DNA from: Geminicoccaceae bacterium SCSIO 64248 | GTDB taxonomy: Bacteria > Pseudomonadota > Alphaproteobacteria > Geminicoccales > Geminicoccaceae | Direction of reading: 5' to 3' | Assembly: GCA_029814805.1 (NCBI GenBank) | Contig: CP122394.1 | Location: 248,001-312,000, forward strand | DNA length: 64,000 nucleotides | In this document: positions 11,001-18,602 of the stretch, in pieces | Layout of the letters: the number at the start of each line of letters is the position of its first letter | Position numbering within the stretch: position 1 is the first letter of the stretch | Made by a program: the position numbers and the translations under genes | Notes under the pieces: model-generated | What the model was told of the DNA's origin: nothing | What the model saw: only the letters and a program-made list of their open reading frames with translations | Databases searched by the model: none

Positions 11001-11506
11001 GCCCTGAGAACGGCTTGCTGCTCCGCTTCGAGGGGCGATTGATCGCCCTGTCCGAAGCTCATGCGCTTCTTGTCGATTCCAAGTGGCAAGGTGCCGAGTT
11101 GAAGACCTTGATCGATCGGCAATTGAAGATGCATTCAGCTCCTGGCCGCGTTGTGAGCGATGGTACCCGCGTAGTTCTCCCGCCGAATCTTGCGACACCG
11201 TTCGGCCTGCTCCTTCACGAATTGGCGACCAACGCCGTCAAGTACGGCGCGCTTTCCAACGACAGAGGCAGGGTCCACTTGGGATGGCGGCTCAATGATC
11301 GGAACGATCCGCCGGTCCTTACGCTTAAGTGGGAAGAGAGGGACGGTCCGCCGGTCGATGCGCCATCGCGGACAGGGGTCGGCACGCGCTTGATCCAAAG
11401 CGGTCTGCCAAGCGCGACTGTGCACCACGCCTTCGAACAGCAAGGCGTGATTTGTACGATCGAACTTCCGCTTAAGGAGGAGACAATGCATGGAGCTGCC
11501 ACATAG
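8027..11506 (+). CDS. CheB-CheR-PAS-HWE histidine kinase fusion protein
   Basis: A 1159-residue multidomain sensor. The CheB methylesterase domain (about 8-190) has its active Ser in IGASAGG (17), His near 44 in VILHLDP and the Asp in SGGGSDGA. A CheR methyltransferase domain (about 205-460) has the SAM motif PGCATGEEAYSL and SCRNLLIYLD. A long coiled coil follows (about 650-715, EELRAANEELQSINEE), then two PAS domains and an HWE-type kinase with LSHRVKNILTVV near 970 and N-box HELATNAVKYGALS. Start ATG 8027 has an AGGTGGGA site; GTG 8015 is less likely. Such fusions are widespread; the signal is unknown. It overlaps the next response-regulator gene by 17 bases. Confidence 0.9.
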   Translation: MTSDHQPDPAIVGIGASAGGVAVLQQLFEMLPTDTGAAFVVILHLDPTKPSELSNVLAQRTSMPVQQVETEFDLVANHVYVIPPDRRLSLADHRVSALPFDEARNQRHPIDLFFRSVAEHHNDSIAVVLSGGGSDGAIGIRAVKEAGGFVLVQDPNDAEFASMPRSAIATEMADVVLPLNGLAERLTDLLRGTGKADHLKEQDGDEIVMRRILAHLHKANGHDFSKYKRATIRRRIVRRMQITHSATLDAYHRYLLRNVEEAQSLFKDFLITVTAFFRDRESYAALERQVIPKLFETEGNAPIRIWVPGCATGEEAYSLGILLLEEATRQEAQQEIQIFGSDLDPGALAIAREGRFPLAIEADVSEERLARFFIREGDHYRVRRELRDILLFASHSLIKDPPFSRLDLISCRNLLIYLDREAQAQVCAIFHYGLRSAGYLFLGAAEHAEQPSHLFQTLDRKAKIYSAVRGRQSEPPTLPMRVSLPEVPIPRPSAPPQTSSEFQIHRQALEDLAPPSILVDHTHRVLHLSPTAGRYLQPAGGPFSADVIDLARREFQFDLRAALHRVFERGEATLSVRTAVQFNGTPHWVYFQVRPVRPERDEPIRHALILFVEGDAAEADASTPGQAVNDGEGADRIRRLEEELHLTHARLQSVRQEATSATEELRAANEELQSINEEYRSTSEELETSKEELQSINEELQTVNHELQLKLETISRAHNDLQNLMAAADYGTLFLDAELQIKRFTPRLTSLFNITQSDIGRSITDFTHHLHYDGLPDQAREVLRELVPVEHEVEDRRGRWYLVRLRPYRTTDDMIDGVVATFVDITERRKIEEALRESEERLQRQTRLVELSRSPIFAWDFDGGIIEWNRGSEELYGYGHDEVLGQNKLQLLRTKVPGSSFEALRQGLRDNGMWHGEVEHRTKDGRTLIVESHLELVTMGHHRLVLESTRDITDQKRWAEQQKLLLNELSHRVKNILTVVVALSRQTFRPLGPENGLLLRFEGRLIALSEAHALLVDSKWQGAELKTLIDRQLKMHSAPGRVVSDGTRVVLPPNLATPFGLLLHELATNAVKYGALSNDRGRVHLGWRLNDRNDPPVLTLKWEERDGPPVDAPSRTGVGTRLIQSGLPSATVHHAFEQQGVICTIELPLKEETMHGAAT

Positions 11507-11894
11507 CGCCTTGCCGCTGCCGCTCGAAGGGATGCGGATCCTCGTGGTCGAAGACGATCCGGTCATCGCTATCGACATGGAGGAGATACTGGTTCGAGCC
11601 GGTGCGGAAGTGATCGGGCCGGTATCGTATCTGCCGAAGGCGTTCGAGGTCGCTACACACCAGGTCTTGTCCGCCGCCATGCTCGATGTTCGCCTCGGCG
11701 ACCAGTCGGTGGAGCCGGCCGCTCAACTTCTGGCGGCGCGAGGCATACCGATCGTGTTCTATACCGGCCAGCCTCTGCCTTTCCCTCTTCAAAGGGACTG
11801 GCCCCGTTCGACCACCCTCTACAAACCGGCGACCACAGACGCGATCATCAACGCGCTGACACGGCTGACGACGACCGCCACGCCAACCGAGTGA
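11490..11894 (+). CDS. Single-domain response regulator (receiver only)
   Basis: A 134-residue stand-alone receiver. The acidic pocket is in RILVVEDDPVI (about 16-26), the phospho-acceptor Asp in AAMLDVRLGD (about 66) and the Lys in LYKPAT (about 112). No output domain follows. It overlaps the end of the HWE kinase gene, with a GGAGG at 11477-11481 ahead of its ATG, so the two are translationally coupled and are presumably partners. HWE kinases of general stress and light response often pair with such receivers; the downstream target is not in the window. Confidence 0.88.
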   Translation: MELPHSALPLPLEGMRILVVEDDPVIAIDMEEILVRAGAEVIGPVSYLPKAFEVATHQVLSAAMLDVRLGDQSVEPAAQLLAARGIPIVFYTGQPLPFPLQRDWPRSTTLYKPATTDAIINALTRLTTTATPTE

Positions 11895-11917
11895 GGCCGG
11901 CTTCGGGGCGAGCTTGA

Positions 11918-12217
11918 TCAGGGCATCGCCGAAGCCGCACGGCCGAGATAGTCGTTCAGCGTCAGCGCAAACATCGTCAGCACGAAGAAGAAGCCGAGAA
12001 AGGCATAAAGGCGGACCAGAGGCGGCTGGCGCTTCACCTCCATCGACAGCCAAAGCGTGATGCCGGCCTGGACGGCGGCGACGGCCAGCAGAAGAAGCGG
12101 CCGAAGGATGCCGATTGGCAGATGGACCAGGATAAGGTTGAGCGCAAGCAGGCCGATCAGGACGGCATAGACCAGCCATGCTTCGCGAAGATGCGGCTGT
12201 CGGAGATAGCTCAGCAT
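11918..12217 (-). CDS. Cytochrome oxidase subunit IV-like membrane protein
   Basis: A 99-residue protein with three hydrophobic helices (about 16-36, 40-60, 72-92). Features such as MLSYLRQPHLREAWLVYAVL and a C-terminal LGFFFVLTMFALTLNDYLGR match prokaryotic cytochrome oxidase subunit IV (COX4_pro). On the minus strand it lies 11 bases after the stop of a subunit III remnant, the usual coxC-coxD order. It is small and accessory in the oxidase. With its upstream partner genes lost, it is probably an orphan here. ATG at 12217 was chosen because upstream sequence reads the coxC shadow. Confidence 0.7.
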   Translation of the reverse strand: MLSYLRQPHLREAWLVYAVLIGLLALNLILVHLPIGILRPLLLLAVAAVQAGITLWLSMEVKRQPPLVRLYAFLGFFFVLTMFALTLNDYLGRAASAMP

Positions 12218-12228
12218 GACCCCGAATC

Positions 12229-12315
12229 TCACCGGTTGATCAGGTAGAGCGTGGTGAACAGGGCGATCCACACCAGATCGACGAAGTGCCAGTACAACCC
12301 GGCGATCTCGACATA
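12229..12315 (-). pseudogene. C-terminal fragment of cytochrome oxidase subunit III (coxC)
   Basis: The minus strand encodes [20 protein letters not shown] and a short hydrophobic tail to a TGA at 12229. This is the last transmembrane helix of heme-copper oxidase subunit III, with the conserved YWHFVDxVW signature. It stops being coxC-like precisely at the IS21-type end beginning at 12316. About 90 percent of the gene, including its start, is missing. Confidence 0.7.
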
Positions 12316-12345
12316 GCTGGCCTGGTTTTACTCCGACGTTGACAC
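12316..12345 (+). repeat. IS21-type terminal sequence, copy 1 (30 bp)
   Basis: Thirty bases here are identical to 15262-15291 and lie in the same orientation. The core GGTTTTACTCCGACGTTGAC ending in ACA has the form of IS21-family right ends. Only the terminal repeat remains; it is fused directly to the coxC fragment on its left, and no istA or istB genes are present. It is best read as the scar of an IS21-like element. Confidence 0.6.
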
Positions 12346-12425
12346 TTGGCGGCTGAAAAGCCGACCATGATGGCGGATTCGGCAACAAGACCACTGCGCC
12401 GGGACTTTCCGGAACGAGCGAACAC

Positions 12426-12725
12426 ATGGTCAAATTTGCACTTCTCGTCACCATGGAAGCCAAGCCTGGAAAGGAAGCTGAGGTCGAGGCGTTTCTGCGA
12501 AATGGCCTACCAATCGTTCAAAACGAGCCGGGAACCGTCGCGTGGTTCGGCGTCCGCATGGGCCCTTCGACGTTCGGAATCTTCGACGCATTTTCCGACG
12601 AAGCAGGAAGGCAAGCGCATCTCTCCGGCCTCCTGGCGGCGGCCTTGATGGAGAAGGCGCCCGAGCTTTTCGCCTCGTCCCCCGAAATCGAAAAGCTCGA
12701 GGTGCTTGCGGCGAAGCTGCCTTGA
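12426..12725 (+). CDS. Putative antibiotic-biosynthesis-monooxygenase-domain (ABM) protein
   Basis: A 99-residue protein beginning MVKFALLVTMEAKPGKEAEV, with the ferredoxin-like ABM fold pattern: a strand, a helix with EVEAFLRNGLPIV, then PGTVAWFGVRMGPSTFGIFDAF. Such small dimers oxidise quinols or act on reactive metabolites without a cofactor; the substrate here is unknown. The next gene, formaldehyde dehydrogenase, starts 21 bases on, so both probably share a transcript. The region just upstream (12346-12425) carries only IS-flank sequence. Confidence 0.75.
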   Translation: MVKFALLVTMEAKPGKEAEVEAFLRNGLPIVQNEPGTVAWFGVRMGPSTFGIFDAFSDEAGRQAHLSGLLAAALMEKAPELFASSPEIEKLEVLAAKLP

Positions 12726-12746
12726 GACGCCTCGCCAAGGAGAGCG

Positions 12747-13994
12747 ATGAACTTATCGCCGTGCAACCAAGAACCAACGATGGGAGCTAAAGCCGTGGCG
12801 TCAGGCAATCGAGTCATCACCTATATGGGACCGAAAAAAGTTGAGGTGCGAACCTACGACTACCCCAAACTCGTCGATCCCAAGGGCAACAAGACGCCTC
12901 ATGGGGCGATTCTACAGATCGTCACCACCAACATCTGCGGCAGCGACCAGCATATCTACCGCGGCCGGTTTCCCGCTCCGTCGGGCATGGTGCTCGGCCA
13001 TGAGATGACGGGCGAAGTGATCGAGACGGGGCCCGACGTGCATTTCATCAAAAAGGGCGACCTCTGCTCGGTCCCGTTCAATGTCTCGTGCGGGCGGTGC
13101 CGCAACTGTAAGGAGGGCCACACCGACACCTGCATGAACGTCAACGATGAGCTTGATTGCGGCGCCTACGGGTTCAATCTCGGCGGCTGGCAAGGCGGAC
13201 AGTCCGACTATCTCATGGTTCCTTTCGCCGACTGGAACCTGCTTCGCTTCCCCGACAAGGATCAGGCGATGGCCAAGATCAAGGATTTGACCTTGCTCTC
13301 CGACATTCTGCCGACCGGCTTTCACGGCTGCATCCAGGCAGGCGTCAAACCCGGTGCGACCGTCTATATCGCAGGCGCAGGGCCGGTCGGCCGGTGCGCC
13401 GCCGCCTCCGCCCATCTCCTCGGCGCCTCCTGCATCATCGTGGGCGATACCAACAGCGAGCGTCTCGCGCTAGTCAAGAGCGCCGGATACGAGACGGTGG
13501 ATGTGTCCTCTGACACGCCACTTGCCGACCAGATCGAGGCCATCCTCGGCCACCGGGAAGTGGATTGCGGCGTCGACGCCGTCGGCTTCGAAGCGCACGG
13601 GAACGGACCCGGCGCCGGAGAGGATCCAGCCGCCGTGCTCAACTCGATGATCGAGGTCGTTCGCGCCAACGGCGCCGTCGGCGCGCCCGGCATTTATACG
13701 GCGGGAGATCCCGAAGCTATCGACGCCGATGCCAAGGCCGGGAGGTATCGCATCGACTTCGGCAAGGCTTGGATCAAGTCGCCTCACATTTCAGCCGGAC
13801 AAGCCCCGATCATGCACTACAACCGTGATTTGATGATGGCGATTCTTTGGGATCGGATGCCGTACCTTGGGAAGCTTGCCAACGTCGAGGTCATCCCCCT
13901 CGAAGGGGCTCCTGACGCGTACAGGATCTTCGACCTAGGCTCGCCCAAGAAGTTCGTTATCGATCCGCACAACGCGACGAAACTCGCCGCCTGA
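12747..13994 (+). CDS. fdhA: Glutathione-independent formaldehyde dehydrogenase
   Basis: A zinc-dependent medium-chain dehydrogenase of the Pseudomonas putida FdhA type that oxidises formaldehyde to formate with tightly bound NAD. Seen: catalytic zinc ligands in TNICGSDQH and LGHEMTGEV, four structural-zinc Cys in NVSCGRCRNCKEGHTDTC, and the NAD motif AGAGPVG. The order and length (about 400 residues) fit the family. The annotated ATG at 12747 has AAGGAGA just upstream. The family usually starts near SGNR, so ATG 12780 or GTG 12795 are alternatives. It would detoxify formaldehyde in the cytoplasm, in line with the nearby aldehyde oxidoreductase. Confidence 0.9.
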   Translation: MNLSPCNQEPTMGAKAVASGNRVITYMGPKKVEVRTYDYPKLVDPKGNKTPHGAILQIVTTNICGSDQHIYRGRFPAPSGMVLGHEMTGEVIETGPDVHFIKKGDLCSVPFNVSCGRCRNCKEGHTDTCMNVNDELDCGAYGFNLGGWQGGQSDYLMVPFADWNLLRFPDKDQAMAKIKDLTLLSDILPTGFHGCIQAGVKPGATVYIAGAGPVGRCAAASAHLLGASCIIVGDTNSERLALVKSAGYETVDVSSDTPLADQIEAILGHREVDCGVDAVGFEAHGNGPGAGEDPAAVLNSMIEVVRANGAVGAPGIYTAGDPEAIDADAKAGRYRIDFGKAWIKSPHISAGQAPIMHYNRDLMMAILWDRMPYLGKLANVEVIPLEGAPDAYRIFDLGSPKKFVIDPHNATKLAA

Positions 13995-14042
13995 GGCACC
14001 GGCGACTGTCCCCCAGGCGCTCCGTTCCGCCACACGGCGGAC

Positions 14043-14089
14043 CCCGCGCCGAGCCCTCCGCGGCGCGGGCGTCCGGGCCGCAGCGGCCC
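14043..14089 (+). terminator. Two GC-rich hairpins after fdhA
   Basis: CCCGCGCCG at 14043-14051 pairs perfectly with 14061-14069, and GGGCCGC at 14075-14081 pairs with GCGGCCC at 14083-14089 across one base. There is no T run, so intrinsic termination is uncertain. They separate fdhA from the PfpI gene. Confidence 0.4.
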
Positions 14090-14124
14090 GACCTGGCCAA
14101 GATCAGCTTCGAAGGAGCCTACCT

Positions 14125-14694
14125 ATGGCAAGCGACACGCTCAAAGGCATGAACGTCGCGATACTCGTCACCGACGGCTTCGAGGAAGTCGAAATGACCG
14201 AGCCTCGCAAGGCTCTCGACGAGGCAGGAGCCAAGACCAGCCTCATCTCGCCCAAGCCGCAAAAGGTCCGTGCCTGGGACTTCACTGACTGGAGCAACAG
14301 CTACCCGGTTGATGTACCACTCGCTTCCGCCGATCCCCATGATTACGACGCGCTACTCCTGCCCGGCGGCGTCATCAACCCGGACACGCTGCGTGCGGAC
14401 GCCAAAGCCGTGGCGTTCGCCAAAGCGTTCTTCGACGCCCAAAAACCTGTTGCCTCGATCTGCCATGGGCCGTGGACGATCATCGAAACCGGCGCAGCGC
14501 GCGGCCGCCGCATGACCTCATGGCCGTCGCTCGCGACCGATCTCAAGAACGCCGGCGCCAATTGGGTCGATGAAGAGGTCGTCGTTGACCAAGGCCTCGT
14601 CACGAGCCGCAGCCCTGACGACATAACCGCTTTCAACCGTGAAATCATCAAGTTGTTAGCGGACCCGCGTGCTCGCCATCCTCCTCGCAATTAA
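14125..14694 (+). CDS. PfpI/DJ-1 family protein (type 1 glutamine amidotransferase fold)
   Basis: A 189-residue DJ-1/PfpI protein. The conserved acid is in TDGFEEVEMTEP (about 18-29), the strand YDALLLPGGVINPD is at about 73, and the nucleophile Cys is in ASICHGPW (about 112). Members act as glyoxalase/deglycase-type or stress proteins. GAAGGAG lies ahead of ATG 14125. The last eleven residues (after KLL near 178) are unlike the family and are encoded by DNA that, in another frame, is an Mrr nuclease fragment. The 3' end therefore seems to have been replaced by recombination, though the domain is complete. Confidence 0.85.
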   Translation: MASDTLKGMNVAILVTDGFEEVEMTEPRKALDEAGAKTSLISPKPQKVRAWDFTDWSNSYPVDVPLASADPHDYDALLLPGGVINPDTLRADAKAVAFAKAFFDAQKPVASICHGPWTIIETGAARGRRMTSWPSLATDLKNAGANWVDEEVVVDQGLVTSRSPDDITAFNREIIKLLADPRARHPPRN

Positions 14695-14775
14695 GCCGGA
14701 TGCCTTCGAGCGCCTTTGCCAGCGTGTCCTCCGGGAAACCGGTTTCATAAAGGTGGACGTGACGGGCCGGCGACG
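14669..14775 (+). pseudogene. Fragment of an Mrr-type restriction endonuclease
   Basis: In this frame the DNA encodes AIKPDAFERLCQRVLRETGF followed by IKVDVTGR, the start of the Mrr catalytic domain (family pattern: P-x-AFE-x-LC-x-R-L-L-R-E-x-GF, then V-TG-R). The frame loses all similarity within ten residues and no GDGGIDG active-site motif follows. Only about 35 residues survive, overlapping the end of the PfpI gene. Confidence 0.5.
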
Positions 14776-14879
14776 GCGGGAAGCTTGTTCGGCCTGTCTC
14801 GCACAGCTTCCTCACCCGCTCCTTGAAAAAATGACCGTTGTCATGGCGCCGATGCACCCCTCATCCAGAATGAGGTATT

Positions 14880-15164
14880 ATGCTTACGGTCCCCAAAGCT
14901 GCATCCATAAACGACTCCGCCGGCTTCCGGCGCATGTTCGCGCCAGACCGGCTATCGCTTGGAGTATATTTCCCGATCGAGGCCTTCGAGAGGGACGAGC
15001 CCAGAATGCGCGACCAGCAGCATCTTGCCCGGCGTGCCGAGAAACACAGCTACCGCCTCAAGCAGTCCGCCGGGCAACGACGGGCTGCCGCGGCAAGGGC
15101 GGAGCAAAACCAGGCCACCGCCGAGACCGTGGATCCCGATACCGGCGAGATCACTGACCCCTGA
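14880..15164 (+). pseudogene. N-terminal fragment of an LLM-class (luciferase-like) flavin oxidoreductase, fused out of family
   Basis: This 94-codon frame begins with about 45 residues typical of the start of luciferase-like monooxygenases (FAPDRLSLGVYFPIEAFERD, then PRMRDQQHLARRAE). The barrel is then missing and a charged tail ending ETVDPDTGEITDP follows, which does not belong to that family. The frame may still be translated, but it cannot be an LLM enzyme. I treat it as a chimeric remnant in the gene graveyard left of the IS21-type end. Confidence 0.45.
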
Positions 15165-15180
15165 TCCCTAGGATAGACCG

Positions 15181-15224
15181 CGCGACATAGGAAAAGGCCC
15201 GATCGGGCCCTTTCCTATGTCGCG
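15181..15224 (+). terminator. 44-bp near-perfect palindrome, probable bidirectional terminator
   Basis: CGCGACATAGGAAAAGGCCC pairs with 15205-15224 with a single mismatch around a GATC centre. The stem has an A-rich left side and a T-rich right side (CCCTTTCC), so it could terminate transcription in both directions. It lies between the fragment ending at 15164 and the IS21-type end. Confidence 0.6.
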
Positions 15225-15237
15225 CCCCTGTCGGCCG

Positions 15238-15291
15238 AGTGGCCTGCTTTTACTCCGCCCCGCTGGCCTGGTTTTACTCCGACGTTGACAC
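15238..15291 (+). repeat. IS21-type right end with tandem subterminal repeat, copy 2
   Basis: This stretch contains two tandem copies of the unit TGGCCTGsTTTTACTCCG, at about 15240-15258 and 15264-15282. It ends GACGTTGACAC at 15291, identical over 30 bases to 12316-12345. Repeated terminal units are a habit of IS21-family ends. The truncated quinoprotein dehydrogenase begins immediately to the right. No transposase genes are nearby. Confidence 0.6.
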
Positions 15292-16860
15292 GCTGCCGAC
15301 CAACCCTGTCCGCGCCGGATTTACGCGCCGACCTTCGATGCCCGTATCGTTGCGCTCGACGCCGACACCGGTCGCGCGTGCGAGAGCTTCGGCGATCGCG
15401 GCTATGTCGACCTGCGGGCGAATGCCGGACAGTCGCCCTCCGGCTTTCAGATCACGACCTCGCCCCCGATGGTCGTCAACCGTCGCCTAATCGTCGGCAG
15501 CCGCATTCTCGACAACGCGGCGGTGGATGAGCCTTCGGGCGTGGTGCGCGCTTACGATCCGGCCTCGGGCGATCTGATCTGGGCTTGGGATGTCGGCCGC
15601 AGCGAGGACGCGATCGGCCCGCTGGCGAACGGCGAGGTCTACACGCGCGGAACGCCCAACGTCTGGGGCGCCATCACAGCCGATCCGGAACTCGGCATGG
15701 TCTACCTGCCGCTCGGCAACGCGACGCCGGACTATTACGGCGGGCAGAAGCGGCCGTTCGACGACCGGTTCAGTTCCTCGGTCACCGCGCTCGACATCGC
15801 GACCGGCGAGCTTCGCTGGACCTTCCAGACCGTGCATCACGACGTCTGGGACTTCGACGTGCCCATCGGCCCATCCATCGTCGACCTGCCCGATCCGAAC
15901 GGCGGCGAGCCCATTCCGGCGCTGGTGCAGACGACCAAGACCGGCCAGGTGTTCGTGCTGAACCGGGCGACCGGCAAGCCGATCAAGCGTGTCGAGGAGC
16001 GTCGGGTTCCGCAAACGGGCGCGGTGCCCGGTGAGCGCCTGTCGCCGACACAACCCTTCTCGACCGGCATGCCGTCCTTCACACCGCCGCCGCTGACCCC
16101 GGCCGACATCTGGGGCGCCACGCCGCTCGATCAGCTGGTCTGCCGGATCCAGTTCGCCCAGGCCCGCAGCGAGGGCATCTACACCCCGCCCGGCCTGCAG
16201 GCCATGATCGGCAACCCGGCCTTCGACGGCGTGACCGACTGGGGCGGCGCCGCTGTCGACCCCGATCGCAAGGTCATGACGATCAACCTCATGACCATGC
16301 CTTTCCATATCCGGCTGGTCGACCGTGACAGCGAAGAGGGCAGAGGACTTGCCGCGAACGACTACGAAGGCGGTGAGAACGCCTCGGACGAGATCGTCTA
16401 CGCGCAGAACGGCACACCCTACATCGCGCTGGTCCAGGCTTGGCTCGGCCCGTTCGGCGCGCCCTGTGTCGCCCCGCCCTGGGGCGAATTGGCCGCCGTC
16501 GATCTCACGAGCGGCGACATGCTCTGGCGCCGCGTGCTCGGCACCTCGCGGGACAGCGGGCTGTTTGGCACGACGTACAACCTGCCTCTGCCGACCGGCG
16601 TGCCCAATCTCGGAGGCTCGGTGATCACGAAAAGCGGCCTCGTCTTCATCGGCGCGACCACCGACCGGTATCTGCGGGCCTTCGACCTGCGGACCGGCGA
16701 AGAGGTCTGGAAGGCGCGGCTGCCGGCCGGGCCTCAGGCCACGCCGATGATCTACACGGGAGATGATGGCCGGGAGTATGTCGTGATCACGGCCGGCGGC
16801 CACGGGGCGCTGGGCACGCGTTATGGCGACTACACGATCGCCTACGCCCTCCCGCTATAG
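15292..16860 (+). pseudogene. 5'-truncated membrane-bound PQQ glucose dehydrogenase (gcd-like)
   Basis: An open frame of about 520 codons runs from the IS21 end to TAG at 16858. It begins mid-protein (QCPRRIYAPTFDARIVALDA), with beta-propeller PQQ-binding repeats such as HHDVWDFDVP, GQVFVLNRATGKP and PFGAPCVAPPWGEL. It closes with GGHGALGTRYGDYTIAYALP. This is the C-terminal two thirds of a quinoprotein glucose dehydrogenase; the membrane helices and first propeller blades are absent. No ribosome-binding site precedes it. An internal ATG at 15469 could give a 463-residue product, but that would lack the quinone-coupling domain. Function is probably lost. Confidence 0.75.
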
Positions 16861-16905
16861 CGTTGCTGCGCCCCCGGTAGTCGTCGTCCGATTGGGTAGC
16901 TCACA

Positions 16906-17487
16906 TCAGCGCGACGAGCACGGCATAGGATGCCGCCGCCGTAAGCCGAGGGCGATCAGGGCGCAGATGCCGTCGCGGGCGATGAGAGCCAATCCGAACG
17001 CGGTGATCGCCGCAGCCGGCAGGGCCGCGGCCAGGGGCAGGAGCTCGAGCGGCGGCATGACGAGGGCGAGCAGCAGGCAGACAAGGGCGATCGCTCGGCT
17101 TGCCCACCGGCCGGTCAGAGCCTGCAGGCGCGGACGGATAAAGTAGTCGACGCCGCGCGCGATCGGACGGGCGAACCGGGTCGCCGAGACGACTTTGGAG
17201 CCTTCGACGCTTCGCTTGCCAAACGGCTGCGGCAACCAGAGACTCTGCCGTCCGATGGCGAACTGCACGGCAATCAGCAAAATAATGAGCGCGCAGAAGG
17301 TCGGAAGTCCGGGGATGCCGCCGAGCGGCGTCAAGATGACCAGACCGGGGATGAGAAGGAACGGGCCGAAGGCGCGGGTTCCGATCGCCGCCTGAATGTC
17401 GCCGACCGACAGCTGCGGGTCGTTACGCGCCACCTCCTCCAGGGCATCCAGGACCTGCTCCAGATTTTGCACCGTCTCCGCCACCAT
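16906..17487 (-). CDS. exoD: ExoD family membrane protein
   Basis: A 193-residue protein matching the ExoD family (exopolysaccharide synthesis, alkali tolerance in rhizobia). A cytoplasmic start has VQNLEQVLDALEEVARNDPQ, followed by the family phrase AFGPFLLIPGLVILTPLGGI (about 40-60) and three to four further hydrophobic helices. ATG 17487 (MVAETV) was preferred over an upstream ATG at 17562, because that extension is Arg-rich and unlike the family. It lies downstream of Mn-catalase on the same strand with a 94-base gap. Its exact biochemical role is unknown. Confidence 0.8.
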   Translation of the reverse strand: MVAETVQNLEQVLDALEEVARNDPQLSVGDIQAAIGTRAFGPFLLIPGLVILTPLGGIPGLPTFCALIILLIAVQFAIGRQSLWLPQPFGKRSVEGSKVVSATRFARPIARGVDYFIRPRLQALTGRWASRAIALVCLLLALVMPPLELLPLAAALPAAAITAFGLALIARDGICALIALGLRRRHPMPCSSR

Positions 17488-17581
17488 CGTCTTTCCGCAT
17501 ACGCGCCTGGTTCTGTGCCAAACAGCGCACCGCGCGTCCGGATGTTCCGCCTCGCGTCGCATCCGAATGCGGGCCCTGCGG

Positions 17582-18508
17582 CTAGCGCGACTTGGCGTAG
17601 AGCCTGTTGGCGATCTCGAACATCTCCTCGGGCGCGTAGTCCGGCGTGAAGGCGGAGGGCACGCCGGTCAGCTGGTGGATCTTGCCGCCGTCGGGCAGGC
17701 CGTCGACCACCTCGAGCGCGCCCGGGGGATCGCCCGGCAGCGCCGCTTCGTCGTTGCTCCAGATGCCCGCCATCTCCTTGTAGTCGTCCGGGCTGAAGCG
17801 GTAGAGGCGCCGGTGCGAGCCCTCGTCGAGATATTTCTGGCACTCCGGGATCTTGGACAGGTTGATGTTCGGCGTCGGCAGCATCTTCTCGATCTCCACG
17901 CCCGTGATCTTCTTGAGCGCCAGCGCGTAGGCGTGGGCATGCACCGAGCCGCGCACCAGGAGGTAGCCGCAGACCTCGCGCCCGGTCGGGTCCGACAGCG
18001 TCTCGTAGACGCGCAGCTTGTGCAGGCGCGCGCCGCATTCCAGGTGGAAGTTGTGCAGCAGGTCGGTCACGACATTGCCGGTCGTGGTGATGAAGTCCAT
18101 GTTCCAGGACGCGCCCTGGCTGTTGCCGGGCACGCTGCCGCCGCCCTGAGCGAGGAAGGCCGCCGCCAAGCGAACATCCTTCATGTCCTCGAAGGGAGCA
18201 CCGGAGATGTCGCCGCCATCGGTCGCGTCGCCGTCGTCGCTGTCCGGCCCGTTGTTGAGCATGGCGACGCCGTTGCTCACCAGCTCGACATGGCCGAGCT
18301 CCTCGGCGGTGATGCTGGCGACCAGGCTGTAGAACGGCCGGAGCTTGCTCTTGCTGCGGAAGTTGAAGCTCTGGAACATGTAGTTGCCGAGCGTGGACAT
18401 CTCGCCGTACTTGCCGCCCAGCAGCTCCTGCAGGGCGGCCGCCGCGTTGGGATCCTTCGCCTTGGGGGCCAGCAGCTCGGCCTGCAGCTTGTCGACGCGC
18501 ATGAACAT
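17582..18508 (-). CDS. Manganese-containing (non-heme) catalase
   Basis: A 308-residue dinuclear-Mn catalase that splits hydrogen peroxide. Metal-ligand regions are visible in the four-helix bundle: GGKYGEMSTLGNYMFQSFNF (about 32-51), SITAEELGHVELV (about 65-77), HNFHLECGARLHKLRVYE and VRGSVHAHAYALAL. The length matches short-form Mn-catalases. The C-terminal PDYAPEEMFEIANRLY tail is typical. Transcription probably starts from the promoter at 18581-18602, leaving a leader of about 65 bases. Together with ExoD, the TPP enzyme and SDR it fits a stress-protection group often found together in soil alphaproteobacteria. Confidence 0.92.
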   Translation of the reverse strand: MFMRVDKLQAELLAPKAKDPNAAAALQELLGGKYGEMSTLGNYMFQSFNFRSKSKLRPFYSLVASITAEELGHVELVSNGVAMLNNGPDSDDGDATDGGDISGAPFEDMKDVRLAAAFLAQGGGSVPGNSQGASWNMDFITTTGNVVTDLLHNFHLECGARLHKLRVYETLSDPTGREVCGYLLVRGSVHAHAYALALKKITGVEIEKMLPTPNINLSKIPECQKYLDEGSHRRLYRFSPDDYKEMAGIWSNDEAALPGDPPGALEVVDGLPDGGKIHQLTGVPSAFTPDYAPEEMFEIANRLYAKSR

Positions 18509-18580
18509 GGGAAAGCTCCGCTGTCAGGATTCCATATTCAACGCAACGCTGTGGCAATCCGTTCAAAGTAAATTGAAACA

Positions 18581-18602
18581 ATTATACATACTAATTTAGT
18601 AT
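18581..18602 (-). promoter_or_regulatory. Mn-catalase promoter with overlapping palindromic operator
   Basis: On the minus strand a perfect -10 box TATAAT lies at 18586-18581. Directly upstream is a 15-base perfect palindrome ATACTAATTTAGTAT (18588-18602), sitting in the -10/-35 spacer where a repressor or redox regulator could block polymerase. The -35 is poor (roughly AAGCGA), so an activator or alternative sigma factor is possible. The region is strikingly AT-rich against its surroundings. Confidence 0.5.

Noticed and set aside
15181-15224. Palindrome considered as a recombination or plasmid resolution site
   Set aside because: Single isolated palindrome with A-rich/T-rich flanks fits a bidirectional terminator better; no recombinase adjoins it.
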